This document shows positions 42,166 to 54,395 of a DNA stretch of 64,000 nt, in pieces. The number at the start of each line of letters is the position of its first letter. Position 1 is the first letter of the stretch. The position numbers were made by a program, and so were the translations under genes. The stretch is from Acidiphilium sp. C61 (GTDB lineage: Bacteria > Pseudomonadota > Alphaproteobacteria > Acetobacterales > Acetobacteraceae). The notes under the pieces are model-generated. The model was not told where the DNA came from. It searched no databases and worked only from the letters and a program-made list of their open reading frames with translations. Location of the stretch: positions 2,194,001 through 2,258,000 of the forward strand of contig NZ_CACTIA010000005.1 in the NCBI RefSeq assembly GCF_902712915.1, given 5' to 3'.

Positions 42166-42633
42166 CTAGGCCGGCGGATAGCGCATCAGCGTGATCGGCT
42201 TGCCGACGTAGCTGTCCAGCTCGATGGTCTGCCAGCCCAGTCGTTCGTAGAGCGCGGCCTGGTCGGCGGTGTAGAGGTAGAACGGCACATCCAGCTTGCC
42301 GGCATAGTCCATCACGTGTTTGACCAGCGCGCCGCCGATGCCGCGGCGGCGCCATTGCGGCAGGACCAGCACGTTGGCCAGCCAGGGGCCGAGCGCCGGG
42401 CGGGTTGGCAGGTCGTGCGGCACGATGCTGGCGATGCCCACCAGTTCGCCGTCGATGCGGGCACCGAAGAATTTGGGAATGGTGACCGCTGCATCGCGCG
42501 AGCGCGCGATGTCCTGCTGGTTCTCCGCCCATGTCTCGTCCGACTCGAATCGCGCCCATTCCTGGTAGATCCATTCTGCGGCCAGTTCTGATTCGCGGCC
42601 TTCGCGGAGTACGGAAATGTCATGGTTGCTCAT
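42166..42633 (-). CDS. GNAT-family N-acetyltransferase
   Basis: The 155-residue protein shows the acetyl-CoA-binding motif A (LANVLVLPQWRRRGIGGALVKHVMDYA) and motif B (YLYTADQAALYERLGWQ), typical of GNAT enzymes. The substrate cannot be read from sequence. The ATG at 42633 follows CGGAGACCACG; a GTG 15 bases upstream is less likely. The TAG stop codon is completed by the end of the damaged IS5-family element (TA target plus terminal G). Confidence 0.9.
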   Translation of the reverse strand: MSNHDISVLREGRESELAAEWIYQEWARFESDETWAENQQDIARSRDAAVTIPKFFGARIDGELVGIASIVPHDLPTRPALGPWLANVLVLPQWRRRGIGGALVKHVMDYAGKLDVPFYLYTADQAALYERLGWQTIELDSYVGKPITLMRYPPA

Positions 42634-42740
42634 CGTGGTCTCCGTCACATTTCGCAGTCACTTTCAAGGATCATAGCTGCTGTCGGCCGGCGCAACAAAG
42701 ACCGGCAATGACACCAAACCCGTCATCACGACCCGCGATA

Positions 42741-42769
42741 CTCCCCCTGACCGGTCACAATCAGGGGAG
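42741..42769 (-). terminator. Hairpin downstream of the alcohol dehydrogenase gene
   Basis: CTCCCCCTGA pairs with TCAGGGGAG around CCGGTCACAA, 59 bases beyond the dehydrogenase stop on the minus strand. It lacks a T-run but is the only strong hairpin before the GNAT gene. Confidence 0.4.
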
Positions 42770-42827
42770 CGTGTCGGCCGGGCGTTTGTCCTCGGCGCCG
42801 GCGCCCGTTCCGGAAGACGGCGGCGGT

Positions 42828-43997
42828 TCAGCGGGACAGTCCGTCGAGCCGGCCTTCGAGGGCGGCGGCGAGGATGCGGCGCAGGGCGGCGGCGTCGGCC
42901 GGGCGGGGGTTGTCCGGCGTGTTGGGATCGCGGAAGGCCTGCTCCGACAGCGCATCGAGCATCGGCGCGGTGACGCCGAGCGCGTCGACCGTGTGCGGGA
43001 TGCCGAGCGTCTTTCGCAGGTCGATCACCCAGTCGCGGACGCCTTCGAACCCGCCTTCGATGCCGAGGCTGCGGGCGAGCTGCACGATTTTCGGCTCGAT
43101 CGCATGGCGGTTGAATTCCAGCACGTAGGGCATCAGCACGGCGTTGGTCAGGCCGTGATGGGCGTGGCACTGCGCGCCGATCGGGTGGCTGAGCGAGTGG
43201 ATCGCACCGAGGCCTTTCTGGAAGGCGGTCGCGCCCATCGAGGCGGCGGCGAGCATGGTGCCGCGGGCCGCAAGGTTGCGGCCATCGGTCGTCGCGGTGA
43301 CGAGGCTGCCATGGATCAGCCGCATCCCCTCGACCGCGACGCCGTCCGCCATCGGGTGCCAGGCGTCGATGCAATAGGCTTCGAGATTGTGGGCGAGCGC
43401 GTCCATCCCGGTCCAGGCGGTCAGGGTCGCGGGCAGGCCGATGGTGAGTTCGGCGTCGAGCACGACGAGGCGCGGCAGCATCTGCGGGTGCAGCAGGATC
43501 ACCTTGCGGGCGGACTGCTCGTCGGTGATGACCGAGGCGCGGCCGACTTCCGAGCCGGTGCCGGCGGTGGTCGGCACCGCGAGAATGGGCACCATTGGCC
43601 GGTCGAGCGCGGGGGCGGCGAGGGTGATCTCGAAATCCCAGAGCGGCCGGTCGGTCGCGGCGGCGAGGGCGATGGTCTTGCCGCAATCGAGCGCGCTGCC
43701 GCCGCCGATCGCGACGACGAGGTCCGCCTCATGCGCGCGGAAGGCGGCGACGCCGGCGGCGACGTCGCTCGCCAGCGGGTCGGGGTGGGTGCCGGTGAAG
43801 CGCGCGGTGGCGATGCCGGCGGCGGCGAAGCCGGCTTCCAGCGGCGCGAAGAAGGGTAGTTTCGCCACCTGCGCGTCGGAGACCAGCAGCGCGCGGCGGG
43901 CGCCGAGATCGCGCGCGCGGGCGGCGAGTTCGCCGATGCGGCCCGGCCCGGCCAGCACCTCGGTGGGGAAGCGCCAGGTTCCCTGCAGAATGGTCAT
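42828..43997 (-). CDS. Iron-containing (group III) alcohol dehydrogenase
   Basis: The 389-residue protein has the NAD-binding GGGSALDCGKTIAL, the family segment VPTTAGTGSEVGRASVITDE and metal-binding residues in AWTGMDALAHNLEAY, GLGAIHSLSHPIGAQCHAHHG. It interconverts an alcohol and an aldehyde. It follows the glutamine-synthetase-like gene by six bases, so it is probably co-transcribed and may oxidise the hydroxyl of a gamma-glutamylated amino alcohol. Maleylacetate reductases belong to the same fold, but no aromatic-pathway gene is near. Confidence 0.88.
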   Translation of the reverse strand: MTILQGTWRFPTEVLAGPGRIGELAARARDLGARRALLVSDAQVAKLPFFAPLEAGFAAAGIATARFTGTHPDPLASDVAAGVAAFRAHEADLVVAIGGGSALDCGKTIALAAATDRPLWDFEITLAAPALDRPMVPILAVPTTAGTGSEVGRASVITDEQSARKVILLHPQMLPRLVVLDAELTIGLPATLTAWTGMDALAHNLEAYCIDAWHPMADGVAVEGMRLIHGSLVTATTDGRNLAARGTMLAAASMGATAFQKGLGAIHSLSHPIGAQCHAHHGLTNAVLMPYVLEFNRHAIEPKIVQLARSLGIEGGFEGVRDWVIDLRKTLGIPHTVDALGVTAPMLDALSEQAFRDPNTPDNPRPADAAALRRILAAALEGRLDGLSR

Positions 43998-44003
43998 CGC
44001 GGG

Positions 44004-45386
44004 TTACATCCTTTCAAAGCAGCGTGTGCGTTCCCAGTCGGTCACCGCGGCGGCGAAGGTCTCGACCTCGACCTCGGCCATCCTGGCGTAATGCGCGACC
44101 ACCTGCTCGCCGAACGCCTCGCGCGCGAAGGCGCTGTGGCGCCAGAGGGCGAGGGCGTCGGAAAGCGTGCGGGGCACGCGCGGCAGGTCGCCATGATAGG
44201 CGTTGCCGGTGAAGGCCGGTTGCGGCGGCAGCCGGCGTTCCATGCCGTCGAGCCCGGCGGCGATCATGCCGGCGAGGGCGAGGTAGGGGTTCACGTCGCC
44301 GCCCGGCAGCCGGTTCTCGACGCGCAGCGACCGCCCGTGGCCGAGCACGCGGAAGGCGCAGGTGCGGTTGTCATGCCCCCAGACCAGGCCGGTCGGCGCG
44401 AAGCTGCCCACGGCGTAGCGCTTGTAGGAGTTGATGTTGGGCGCGAACAGGACTGACAACTCGGCGGCATGGGCGGCGAGGCCGGCGAGGAAATGGTCGA
44501 ATTCCGGCGCGTGGCCCTCACCGGCAGCGAAGACCGGGCGGTTTGCCGCGTCGCGCAGGCTGAGATGGATGTGGCAGGAATTGCCCTCGCGCTCGTTGAA
44601 CTTCGCCATGTAGGTGATGGCGTGGTCCTGCGACTGGGCGATCTCCTTCGCGGCTTCCTTGTAGATCACGTGGCCATCGGCGCATTCCAGCGCCGGGGCG
44701 TAGGCGAAGTTGATCTCGTGCTGGCCGAGATTGCACTCGCCCTTGGAATTCTCGACGCGGATGCCCGACGCTTCGAGCGCGTTGCGGATGGCGCGGATGA
44801 CCCTTTCCACCTTGGCGGTGCCGAGGATCGAATAGTCGACATTGTAGAGATTGGCGGGATCGAGGTCGCGATACCCGCGCCGCATGCACTCCTCGTAGGT
44901 GTTGCGGAAGAGCATGAATTCGAGCTCGGTCGCGGCGAGGGCGGTCAGGCCGGCGGCGGCGAGGCGGTCGAGCTGGCGGCGCAGGATGCTGCGCGGGGCG
45001 ACCGGCGCGGGGCTGCCGTCATGCAGCGCGATGTCGCAGAGCACGATCGCGGCGCCCTCCTGCCAGGCGGCGCGGCGCAGGGTCGAGAGATCGGGGCGGA
45101 AGACGAAATCGCCATAGCCGCGATCCCACGAGGCGAAATCGTAGCCGGAGACCGGCGTCATCTCGACATCGACGGCGAGCAGGTAGTTGCAGCCCTCCGA
45201 GGCGTCGGCCAGGACGTTGTCGAGGAAGAAGCGGGGCATCACCCGCTTGCCCTGCAGCCGTCCCTGCATGTCCGGCGCGGCCATCACGATCGTGTCGATC
45301 GCCCCGGCATCGACCGCGGCGCGCAACTCGTCGAGACTCATGCCGCCGGACGCGGTGATGGCTTGTGCAGCAAGATCGTTGTTCAT
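44004..45386 (-). CDS. Glutamine-synthetase-like gamma-glutamylamine/amino-alcohol ligase
   Basis: The 460-residue protein is of the glutamine synthetase superfamily, with metal/substrate motifs ATELEFMLFR, VENSKGECNLGQHEINF, KFNEREGNSCHIHLSL and RVENRLPGGDVNPYLALA. Context (permease, two aldehyde dehydrogenases, alcohol dehydrogenase, AraC regulator) and the PuuA/IpuC-like N-terminus point to ATP-dependent coupling of glutamate to an amine rather than to ammonia synthesis of glutamine. The ATG at 45386 follows GGGAGGTGCGATC. The amine is not known; putrescine, ethanolamine and isopropylamine-type substrates are all possible. Confidence 0.85.
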   Translation of the reverse strand: MNNDLAAQAITASGGMSLDELRAAVDAGAIDTIVMAAPDMQGRLQGKRVMPRFFLDNVLADASEGCNYLLAVDVEMTPVSGYDFASWDRGYGDFVFRPDLSTLRRAAWQEGAAIVLCDIALHDGSPAPVAPRSILRRQLDRLAAAGLTALAATELEFMLFRNTYEECMRRGYRDLDPANLYNVDYSILGTAKVERVIRAIRNALEASGIRVENSKGECNLGQHEINFAYAPALECADGHVIYKEAAKEIAQSQDHAITYMAKFNEREGNSCHIHLSLRDAANRPVFAAGEGHAPEFDHFLAGLAAHAAELSVLFAPNINSYKRYAVGSFAPTGLVWGHDNRTCAFRVLGHGRSLRVENRLPGGDVNPYLALAGMIAAGLDGMERRLPPQPAFTGNAYHGDLPRVPRTLSDALALWRHSAFAREAFGEQVVAHYARMAEVEVETFAAAVTDWERTRCFERM

Positions 45387-45592
45387 GATCGCACCTCCCG
45401 GCGAAACATCGCACGGGGCCAGTGTGGCGTTCTTGACATTCGGCGACAAGCGGCTTGTGCGCGCGGGTTTGTGTTCAGATGTCAAAGCGGGCCGGGGCGG
45501 AATTTGCCACAGTCGGACCACTGCCGAATTTCGTTGCGCAACGGCCGCGCCGACCGGCATTCTGGCGCGGCACCGACGGATTGAAGGGGATC

Positions 45593-46678
45593 ATGGGTCT
45601 GCCTGCCGCCGCGTCCGGATCGACCTCCTGCCATGTGCTCGCCGCCGCGGCGTCCGGGGTGACTTCGTTCATCCGCGATGCAGGGGCAGACCCGGACCTG
45701 GTGCTCGGCGAGGCGGGGTTCGACCCGCGCGACCTTGAAGATCCGCGCGCGACGGTGCCGCTCGCGCGCTATGTCGCGATGATGGAACGGGCGGCGGCGC
45801 GCAGCGGGGATTCGCATTTCGGCCTGCGCTTCGGCCAGCAATTCCAGCCCGAGGCGCTCGGGCTGATCGGCCAGCTCGCGCTGGCGGCGCCGGATGTCGG
45901 CACCGGGATTGCCGCCTTCGCGCGGCATTTCATCCAGCACCAGCAGAACACCGAAACCCGCCTCGCGCGGGAGGGACGCGCGCTGCGGCTGGAATACCGG
46001 ATCGTCGATCCGCTGATCTGGTCGCGCCGGCAGGATGCCGAGCTGACGATGGGGATGTTCGCCAACCTGCTGCGGCGCGCGCTCGGCAGCGCGCTGGAGA
46101 TCGAGGAGGTGTGGTTCGAGCATCCGGCGCCGGAACAGGCGCAGGCGCATGCGGCGGCGTTCGGCGCGCCGGTGTTCTTCGCCGCGCCGGCGAACGCGAT
46201 CAGCTTTCGCGCGGCGGGGCTGGAGCGGCCGATGCCGGCGCGCGACCCGGCGCGCTTCGCCGCACTGGCCGAGGAGCTGCGCCGGATCGGCGGCGGCGGC
46301 GCGCCGCGCGACCTGCTCGGCGCGGTGACGAGCGAGATCCGCCGGAAGCTGCCCGAGGGGCCGGCCGGGATCGACCGCGTGGCCGCGAGCCTCGGCCTGC
46401 CGCGCTGGACGCTGCAGCGCCGCCTCGCCGAGCACGGACTCACCTATTCGGACTGCATCGACCAGGTGCGGGCGCGGCTCGCGCTGATGTATCTCGCCGA
46501 GCCGCATCTCTCGATCGCCACGATCGCCGAACTGCTCGGCTATTCCGAGGTGAGCGCCTTTTCGCGGGCCTGCCGCCGGCTGCACGGCGCCTCGCCCGAG
46601 GCGGTGCGGCGCAAGCTCGGTGCCCGCACGGCGCCCGACAGCACGACCGGGCGGGAAAGCCCGGCGCACACGGCCTGA
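45593..46678 (+). CDS. AraC-family transcriptional regulator
   Basis: The 361-residue protein has an N-terminal AraC ligand-binding domain of the OruR/ArgR-like type (SFIRDAGADPDLVLGEAGFDPRDLEDPRATVPLARYVAMMERAA) and a C-terminal double HTH with DRVAASLGLPRWTLQRRLAEHGLTYSDCID and SIATIAELLGYSEVSAFSRACRRLHGASPEAVRRKL. It probably controls the divergent ligase/dehydrogenase operon and the permease/aldehyde-dehydrogenase genes downstream. The ATG at 45593 has GAAGGGGATC before it; the 206-base divergent region is the expected control region. Confidence 0.9.
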   Translation: MGLPAAASGSTSCHVLAAAASGVTSFIRDAGADPDLVLGEAGFDPRDLEDPRATVPLARYVAMMERAAARSGDSHFGLRFGQQFQPEALGLIGQLALAAPDVGTGIAAFARHFIQHQQNTETRLAREGRALRLEYRIVDPLIWSRRQDAELTMGMFANLLRRALGSALEIEEVWFEHPAPEQAQAHAAAFGAPVFFAAPANAISFRAAGLERPMPARDPARFAALAEELRRIGGGGAPRDLLGAVTSEIRRKLPEGPAGIDRVAASLGLPRWTLQRRLAEHGLTYSDCIDQVRARLALMYLAEPHLSIATIAELLGYSEVSAFSRACRRLHGASPEAVRRKLGARTAPDSTTGRESPAHTA

Positions 46679-46699
46679 CGGTCAACATGGGAGACGGAG

Positions 46700-49691
<2,992 letters not shown>

Positions 49692-49714
49692 TCCCGCCCG
49701 CGCCGGACGATGCG

Positions 49715-51115
49715 TCAGGGTGCTTCTTTCAGGTGGAAGGATTTCGGCCGGGTCAGATGCTCGAAGCCGATCCGCGACAGGGTGCAGCCGCGGCCGGAAT
49801 CCTTCACCCCGACCCAGGCCAGCGCCGGGTCGAGATAGTCGCAGCGGTTCATGAACACGGTGCCGGTGTCGATCGCGCCGCCGATGCGGGTTGCGGCCTC
49901 GATGTCGCGGGTCCAGACCGAGGCGGTGAGGCCATAGGGGCTGTCGTTCATCAGGCCGATCGCCTCCTTGTCCGAGCCGACCTTCATGATGCCGACGACC
50001 GGGCCGAAGCTCTCGCTGCGCATCACGTCCATCCGGTGATCGACATTTACCAGCACCTGCGGCGCGAGATAGGGCGTGCCGGGTCGGCTTGCGGGGAACC
50101 GCGCCTCGTCGATCAGCGCCGCAGCACCGGCGGCGAGGGCGTCGGCGATCTGGCCGCGCACGAAATCGGCGCCGGCGGCGTTGACCATCGGGCCGAGCGT
50201 GGTCGCGGCGTCGAGCGAATGGCCGAGGCGATAGGCGTTGGTGGTCTCGACGACGCGGGCGATGAAATCGTCATATACGGCGGCATCGACATAGATCCGC
50301 TCGATCCCGCAGCAGGACTGGCCGGAATTGAAGAAGGCGCCGTCGACCAAATTGTCGGCGGCGTGGACGATGTCGGCATCGCGCCGGACATAGGCGGGAT
50401 CCTTGCCGCCGAGTTCGAGGCCGATGCCGGCGAAGCGGTCGGCGGCGGCGCGGACGACGCGATGGCCGGTCGCCACCGAGCCGGTGAAGGCGATGAAATC
50501 GACGCGCGGATCGCGGATCACCGCCTCGGCGTCGGCATTGGCGAGGTGGAGCACCTGAAAGACATGCTCGGGCAGGCCGGCGGCGGCGAAGGATTCTGCG
50601 AAGCGCTCGGCGCAGAGCAGCGTCTGCGAGGCCTGTTTCAGCACCACGGCGTTGCCGGCGAGCAGGGCGGGGACGACGCTGTTGACGGTGATCAGATAGG
50701 GGTAGTTCCAGGCACCGATGACGAAGACGACGCCGAGCGGCTCGCGGGTGATGAACCGCTCGAAACCGGCGACCGGCGTGGGTCGGACCGGTGCGAGCGA
50801 CTCCGCGGCGAGCGAGATCATCATCCGTGCGCGTTCGGCAACGCCGCGGATCTCGCCCGGCGTCTGGCTCACCGGACGTCCCATCTGCGCGCTGATCTCG
50901 GTGGCGATCGCGGCGCCATTGGCGGTGAAATGCGCGACGAAGCGCTCGCAGATCGCCATCCGCCCGGCAAGGTCGACGCGCCGCCAGGCCTTCTGCGCGG
51001 CGGTGGCCCGCTCCAGCGCCTGCTCGATCTCGGCCGGCCCGGCAAGGGCGCGGGCGGCGACCTCGGTGCCATCGGCGGGGGAGAGGATGCGGTGAATCCG
51101 GGGATGCTCGGCCAC
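49715..51115 (-). CDS. Aldehyde dehydrogenase family protein
   Basis: The 466-residue protein starts at a GTG after GGAGGTCCAACC; an ATG 93 bases upstream lacks a ribosome site. It shows IGAWNYPYLITVNSVVPALLAGNAVVLKQAS, the Glu motif GLELGGKDPAYVRRDADI and the Cys in NSGQSCCGIERIYV. The 'KDPAYV' and 'CCGIER' forms place it with the group annotated as succinate-semialdehyde/phenylacetaldehyde-type enzymes. It converges on the previous aldehyde dehydrogenase gene and may take a later aldehyde in the same pathway. Confidence 0.9.
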   Translation of the reverse strand: MAEHPRIHRILSPADGTEVAARALAGPAEIEQALERATAAQKAWRRVDLAGRMAICERFVAHFTANGAAIATEISAQMGRPVSQTPGEIRGVAERARMMISLAAESLAPVRPTPVAGFERFITREPLGVVFVIGAWNYPYLITVNSVVPALLAGNAVVLKQASQTLLCAERFAESFAAAGLPEHVFQVLHLANADAEAVIRDPRVDFIAFTGSVATGHRVVRAAADRFAGIGLELGGKDPAYVRRDADIVHAADNLVDGAFFNSGQSCCGIERIYVDAAVYDDFIARVVETTNAYRLGHSLDAATTLGPMVNAAGADFVRGQIADALAAGAAALIDEARFPASRPGTPYLAPQVLVNVDHRMDVMRSESFGPVVGIMKVGSDKEAIGLMNDSPYGLTASVWTRDIEAATRIGGAIDTGTVFMNRCDYLDPALAWVGVKDSGRGCTLSRIGFEHLTRPKSFHLKEAP

Positions 51116-51419
51116 GGTTGGACCTCCATTCTGCGCTTGATCAGTCTGCCATGCCGCCGCGCGGCCCGGCAATGACATCAGAGCGCAGACTGGCGGGCGG
51201 CTTGCCAATGCGGGCCTGGCAATCGCAAGCCAGGATGATCGCGGCAGAGTCGTGAAACCGGCTGGCGCGATCTGTGGTCTTCTGGATAATTATACGTGCC
51301 GGACGCCAGGATATCTGATGCTTTCCGGCTCGATGCCCGGCATGCGGGCAGGACAGGAGACAGACGTCATTGCAATGCGCCGAGCGTGTATTCGGCCACT
51401 TCACGGGGAGAGATTCACG
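51116..51419. other. 304-base divergent intergenic region
   Basis: It separates an aldehyde dehydrogenase gene (-) from the MetX-like gene (+). It must contain the promoters of both. AT-rich sequence around TGGATAATTATACG (51280s) is a possible -10 area, but no convincing -35/-10 pair or operator stands out. Confidence 0.35.
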
Positions 51420-52439
51420 ATGACCATCGACTATCAGATTCACGACCTTGGTGATTTTCGTCTGCAGGGCGGGGCCACGCTGCGCGGATGCCAGCTCGCC
51501 TACAAGACGTTCGGCACATTGAACGCCGACAAGAGCAATGCCATCGTCTATCCGACCTGGTATTCCGGCCAGCATCATGACAATGAGTGGCTGATCGGTG
51601 CCGGGCGTGCTCTTGATCCGGCAACGCAGTTCATCATCATCCCGAACATGCTCGGCAATGGCCTGTCCTCCTCGCCAAGCAATACGCCGGAACCTTACAA
51701 CGGACCGCGTTTCCCGAAGGTGACCGCGTATGACAACGTGCGCGCGCAGCATCATCTCGTCACTGAAAGATTCGGCATTTCACGGCTCCGGCTGGTCACC
51801 GGCTGGTCGATGGGCGCGCTACAGACGTTTCACTGGGGGGCGATGTATCCCGACATGGTCGAACGGATCGCGCCATTCTGCGGATCGGCAAAATGCTCGC
51901 GCCATAATTTCGTGTTTCTCGAAGGGGTGAAGGCGGCGCTCACGGCCGATGCCGCGTTTGCCGAGGGCTGGTATACGACCAAACCGGCGAAGGGCCTCAG
52001 GGCGATGGCGCGCGTGTATGCCGGGTGGGGGTTTTCCCAGGCTTTCTATCGCGAGGAACTCGACCTGAAGACGCTTGGCTATTCCTCGCTGGAGGATTTC
52101 CTGATTGCCTTCTGGGAGGGGTTCTTCCTGCCCAAGGACGCGAACAATCTGCTGGCCATGCTGTGGACCTGGCAGAATGGTGACATCTCCGCCAACGAGC
52201 TCTATCACGGCGACTTTCGCAAGGCGCTGGGCGCGATAAAGGCCAAGGCGCTGGTCATGCCTGGCCAGACCGATCTGTATTTTCCGCCGGAAGACAGCGC
52301 GTTCGAGGTGAAGCACATGCCGAATGCGACGCTGGTGCCGGTTCCATCCATCTGGGGGCATTTCGCTGGCGGACCTGGGACCAGCGTGCAGGATGTCGAA
52401 TTCATCAACCAGAAATTGAAGGAACTGCTCGCCAGCTGA
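51420..52439 (+). CDS. MetX-like alpha/beta-hydrolase
   Basis: The 339-residue protein is in the homoserine acetyltransferase-like group: LRGCQLAYKTFGTLNADKSNAIVYPTWYSG, IIIPNMLGNGLSSSPSN, the nucleophile elbow VTGWSMGALQTFHWG and a C-terminal PVPSIWGHFAGG containing the His. The PTWYSG version (instead of the MetX segment PVLVLHALTGS-like) suggests a hydrolase or acyltransferase other than MetX. The start follows GGGGAGAGATTCACG. It lies just before the amide region but is separated from it by 840 bases of gene-poor DNA, so any functional link is speculative. Confidence 0.8.
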   Translation: MTIDYQIHDLGDFRLQGGATLRGCQLAYKTFGTLNADKSNAIVYPTWYSGQHHDNEWLIGAGRALDPATQFIIIPNMLGNGLSSSPSNTPEPYNGPRFPKVTAYDNVRAQHHLVTERFGISRLRLVTGWSMGALQTFHWGAMYPDMVERIAPFCGSAKCSRHNFVFLEGVKAALTADAAFAEGWYTTKPAKGLRAMARVYAGWGFSQAFYREELDLKTLGYSSLEDFLIAFWEGFFLPKDANNLLAMLWTWQNGDISANELYHGDFRKALGAIKAKALVMPGQTDLYFPPEDSAFEVKHMPNATLVPVPSIWGHFAGGPGTSVQDVEFINQKLKELLAS

Positions 52440-53281
52440 CGCTTGGCACGCCACCTGCGGACGCGTGGCCCGTGATCGAAAGCGCCAAAGCCATGTCGCA
52501 TTTCGATCAGGCCGCGTGTTCAAGGGCGAGGCCACTCCGCCCGGCGCGGATGGTCTCGGTCTGGCGTTCTGCGGGCGTTGTGCGGGAATTCAGGCCATCG
52601 GCGTTTGGATCGCTTGAGTTTGATGGCGAAGAAGGTGTCCATCCTACAAGCAAATTAATATATCGATCAATCTCAATATAAAATTCATGATAATGTGAAA
52701 ATACCTTTTTATCTACCCTGCAATTTTTCCTGCTTCGTTCGAATTCGAACCCATCGCAGGATGGCGCTTACCGACAACTGACTCTCCAACCGAGAGTGCC
52801 GAAACCACGACGACATCGTCGTTCACTGCTGCCACGCTTGGAACCGCCTTGTCGATCAGCTCTGGAGCTTCATGTCCATCGGACTGCGCCAATGGGCACA
52901 CGGCTCCTGATCAATAGTATTTCCGATTGACCGGCTCAAGTGAGTGGTTAATGATGAACGTTAGTACATTCTTGTCTCCGCCGCCATGGTCGCCCCCCCC
53001 CCCCCCGATTCCGCTTCGCTCCATCGACGGCCACTGAGCGGCCTTATCTTCCTGGCATTCGGAGGACTGATGATCTGCTTGGCTCTGACCGGCCACTGAA
53101 CTTGTACCTTGCTATGATCAGAGCCTCCCTCGCACAGCTATGTGTCAAGTGACAGGCAGTTCCTTAAACATTGGCATTGTGCAACGTCTCTCATTGAACG
53201 GCCACACCCTCGCCATAAAAATGCCAAGGCAGAATCGCTTCCGCTCCATCCTCCCGCTGACGCCAGGTTGAGTACGAGCGC
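52440..53281. other. 842-base gene-poor region with a C14 tract
   Basis: The GC content is lower than in the surroundings (for example 52640-52740 is strongly AT-rich). Minus-strand frames at 52713-52901 and 52911-53096 have some protein-like runs (APELIDKAVPSVAAVNDDVVVV) but no ribosome sites and no family I recognise; they may be remnants of an insertion. A run of 14 C residues sits at 52993-53006. No promoter was identified. Confidence 0.4.
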
Positions 53282-54322
53282 TCACTCGGCCGCGAGCCTG
53301 ACCTCAATCGGGATGCCCTCGATCGGACATTCCTCGGTCCCGAGGCTCGGCCGTGTAAGACCTTCGACCTTCGCGCGTACCGCCTCAGGATTTTCAATCC
53401 ACTCGCGATAGAAATCGTAGGGGCAGACTGCCTTGCCAGGCTCGTTTTCGTGAGAATTCACCATTCCGGTATATCCACGATGGAGCAGTTTGAAGAGGTG
53501 GTTCTCCGACTGGCCATTACGGCGTGCATCACGCAGTAGGGACTTCGAAAGTTGCGCATACTGGATGCCATACTCCTCCTCCCCGCACTCGCCGAGCGTG
53601 CGCCCGTCGAACCCGATGATCGCGGAGTGTCCGAAATAGGAATAAACCCCGTCGAAGCCAGAGGCGTTGGCAACCGCGACATAGACATTGTTGGCCCAGG
53701 CCATGGACTTGGCCATCATGACCTGCTGGTCCTTTGCGGGATACATGTAGCCCTGGCAGCGAACAACCAGTTCCGCCCCCTTCATCGCGCAATCGCGCCA
53801 GATCTCCGGATAGTTGCCGTCATCGCAGATGATCAGGCTGATTTTCAGGCCCTTCGGGCCCTCGGTGACATAGGTCGTCGACCCTGGATACCAGCCTTCG
53901 ATCGGCGTCCATGGCATGATCTTGCGATATTTCTGGACGACCTTTCCTGTGTCGTCGATCAGGATCAGCGTGTTGTAGGGCATCTTGCGCGGATGCTCCT
54001 CATGACGTTCTCCGGTCAGCGAAAACACGCCCCAAACCTTTGCCTTGCGACAGGCTTCGGAAAAGATCTCGGTTTCGTCGCCGGGAATGACGGAAGCAGT
54101 CTCCAACATCTCGTTACGGTCATACATGATGCCGTGCGTCGAATACTCGGGGAATATTACCAGGTCCATGCCGGGCAGACCGGATTTCATCCCGATCAGC
54201 ATTTCAGCGATCTTCTGTGCGTTGGCCAGTACCTCGGCCTTGGTGTGCAGCCGGGGCATCTTGTAGTTGACGACCGCGACTCCGACCGTGTCGTTGCTTG
54301 CGGAAATATCACCATGCAGCAT
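53282..54322 (-). CDS. amiE: Aliphatic amidase
   Basis: The 346-residue protein has exactly the length of Pseudomonas AmiE and the same N-terminus ([23 protein letters not shown]). The nitrilase-superfamily triad is in the AmiE positions: Glu59 (VIFPEY), Lys134 (KYRKIMPW) and Cys166 ([11 protein letters not shown]). It hydrolyses short aliphatic amides such as acetamide to acid and ammonia in the cytoplasm. The frame is open upstream to 54460, but homology begins at the ATG at 54322. It is the second gene after the NCS1 permease. The usual AmiC/AmiR/AmiS proteins are absent. Confidence 0.95.
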   Translation of the reverse strand: MLHGDISASNDTVGVAVVNYKMPRLHTKAEVLANAQKIAEMLIGMKSGLPGMDLVIFPEYSTHGIMYDRNEMLETASVIPGDETEIFSEACRKAKVWGVFSLTGERHEEHPRKMPYNTLILIDDTGKVVQKYRKIMPWTPIEGWYPGSTTYVTEGPKGLKISLIICDDGNYPEIWRDCAMKGAELVVRCQGYMYPAKDQQVMMAKSMAWANNVYVAVANASGFDGVYSYFGHSAIIGFDGRTLGECGEEEYGIQYAQLSKSLLRDARRNGQSENHLFKLLHRGYTGMVNSHENEPGKAVCPYDFYREWIENPEAVRAKVEGLTRPSLGTEECPIEGIPIEVRLAAE

Positions 54323-54351
54323 GAGCTTTTGTCCTTGAGAGGTGAAAGGGA

Positions 54352-54377
54352 CGTGGCGGGCCGCCGGCCCAGCCACG
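54352..54377 (-). other. Intercistronic hairpin between NCS1 permease and amiE
   Basis: CGTGGCGGGCC pairs with GGCCCAGCCACG (one bulged base) around a GCC loop in the 73-base spacer. Without a T-run it is more likely an mRNA-processing or attenuating structure than a terminator. Confidence 0.45.
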
Positions 54378-54395
54378 CGAATCAGCAGCGGGCGA

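Larger units (their letters stand above)
38387..42166 (+). mobile_element. IS5-family copy 2, interrupted by IS66, deleted internally and carrying a palindromic element
   Basis: The left 43 bases (38387-38429) equal 16208-16250 of the intact copy. IS66 occupies 38430-41497. The rest resumes at 41498 with sequence equal to 16472 onward and ends at 42166 (CAGAGCC), followed by TA. Bases corresponding to 16251-16471 are missing, and a 102-bp palindromic element is inserted at 41826. Confidence 0.9.

Noticed and set aside
51420..52439. Homoserine O-acetyltransferase (MetX) assignment for the alpha/beta-hydrolase
   Set aside because: The fold and nucleophile elbow fit, but the N-terminal motif differs from MetX and no methionine gene is adjacent, so only a MetX-like hydrolase is claimed.
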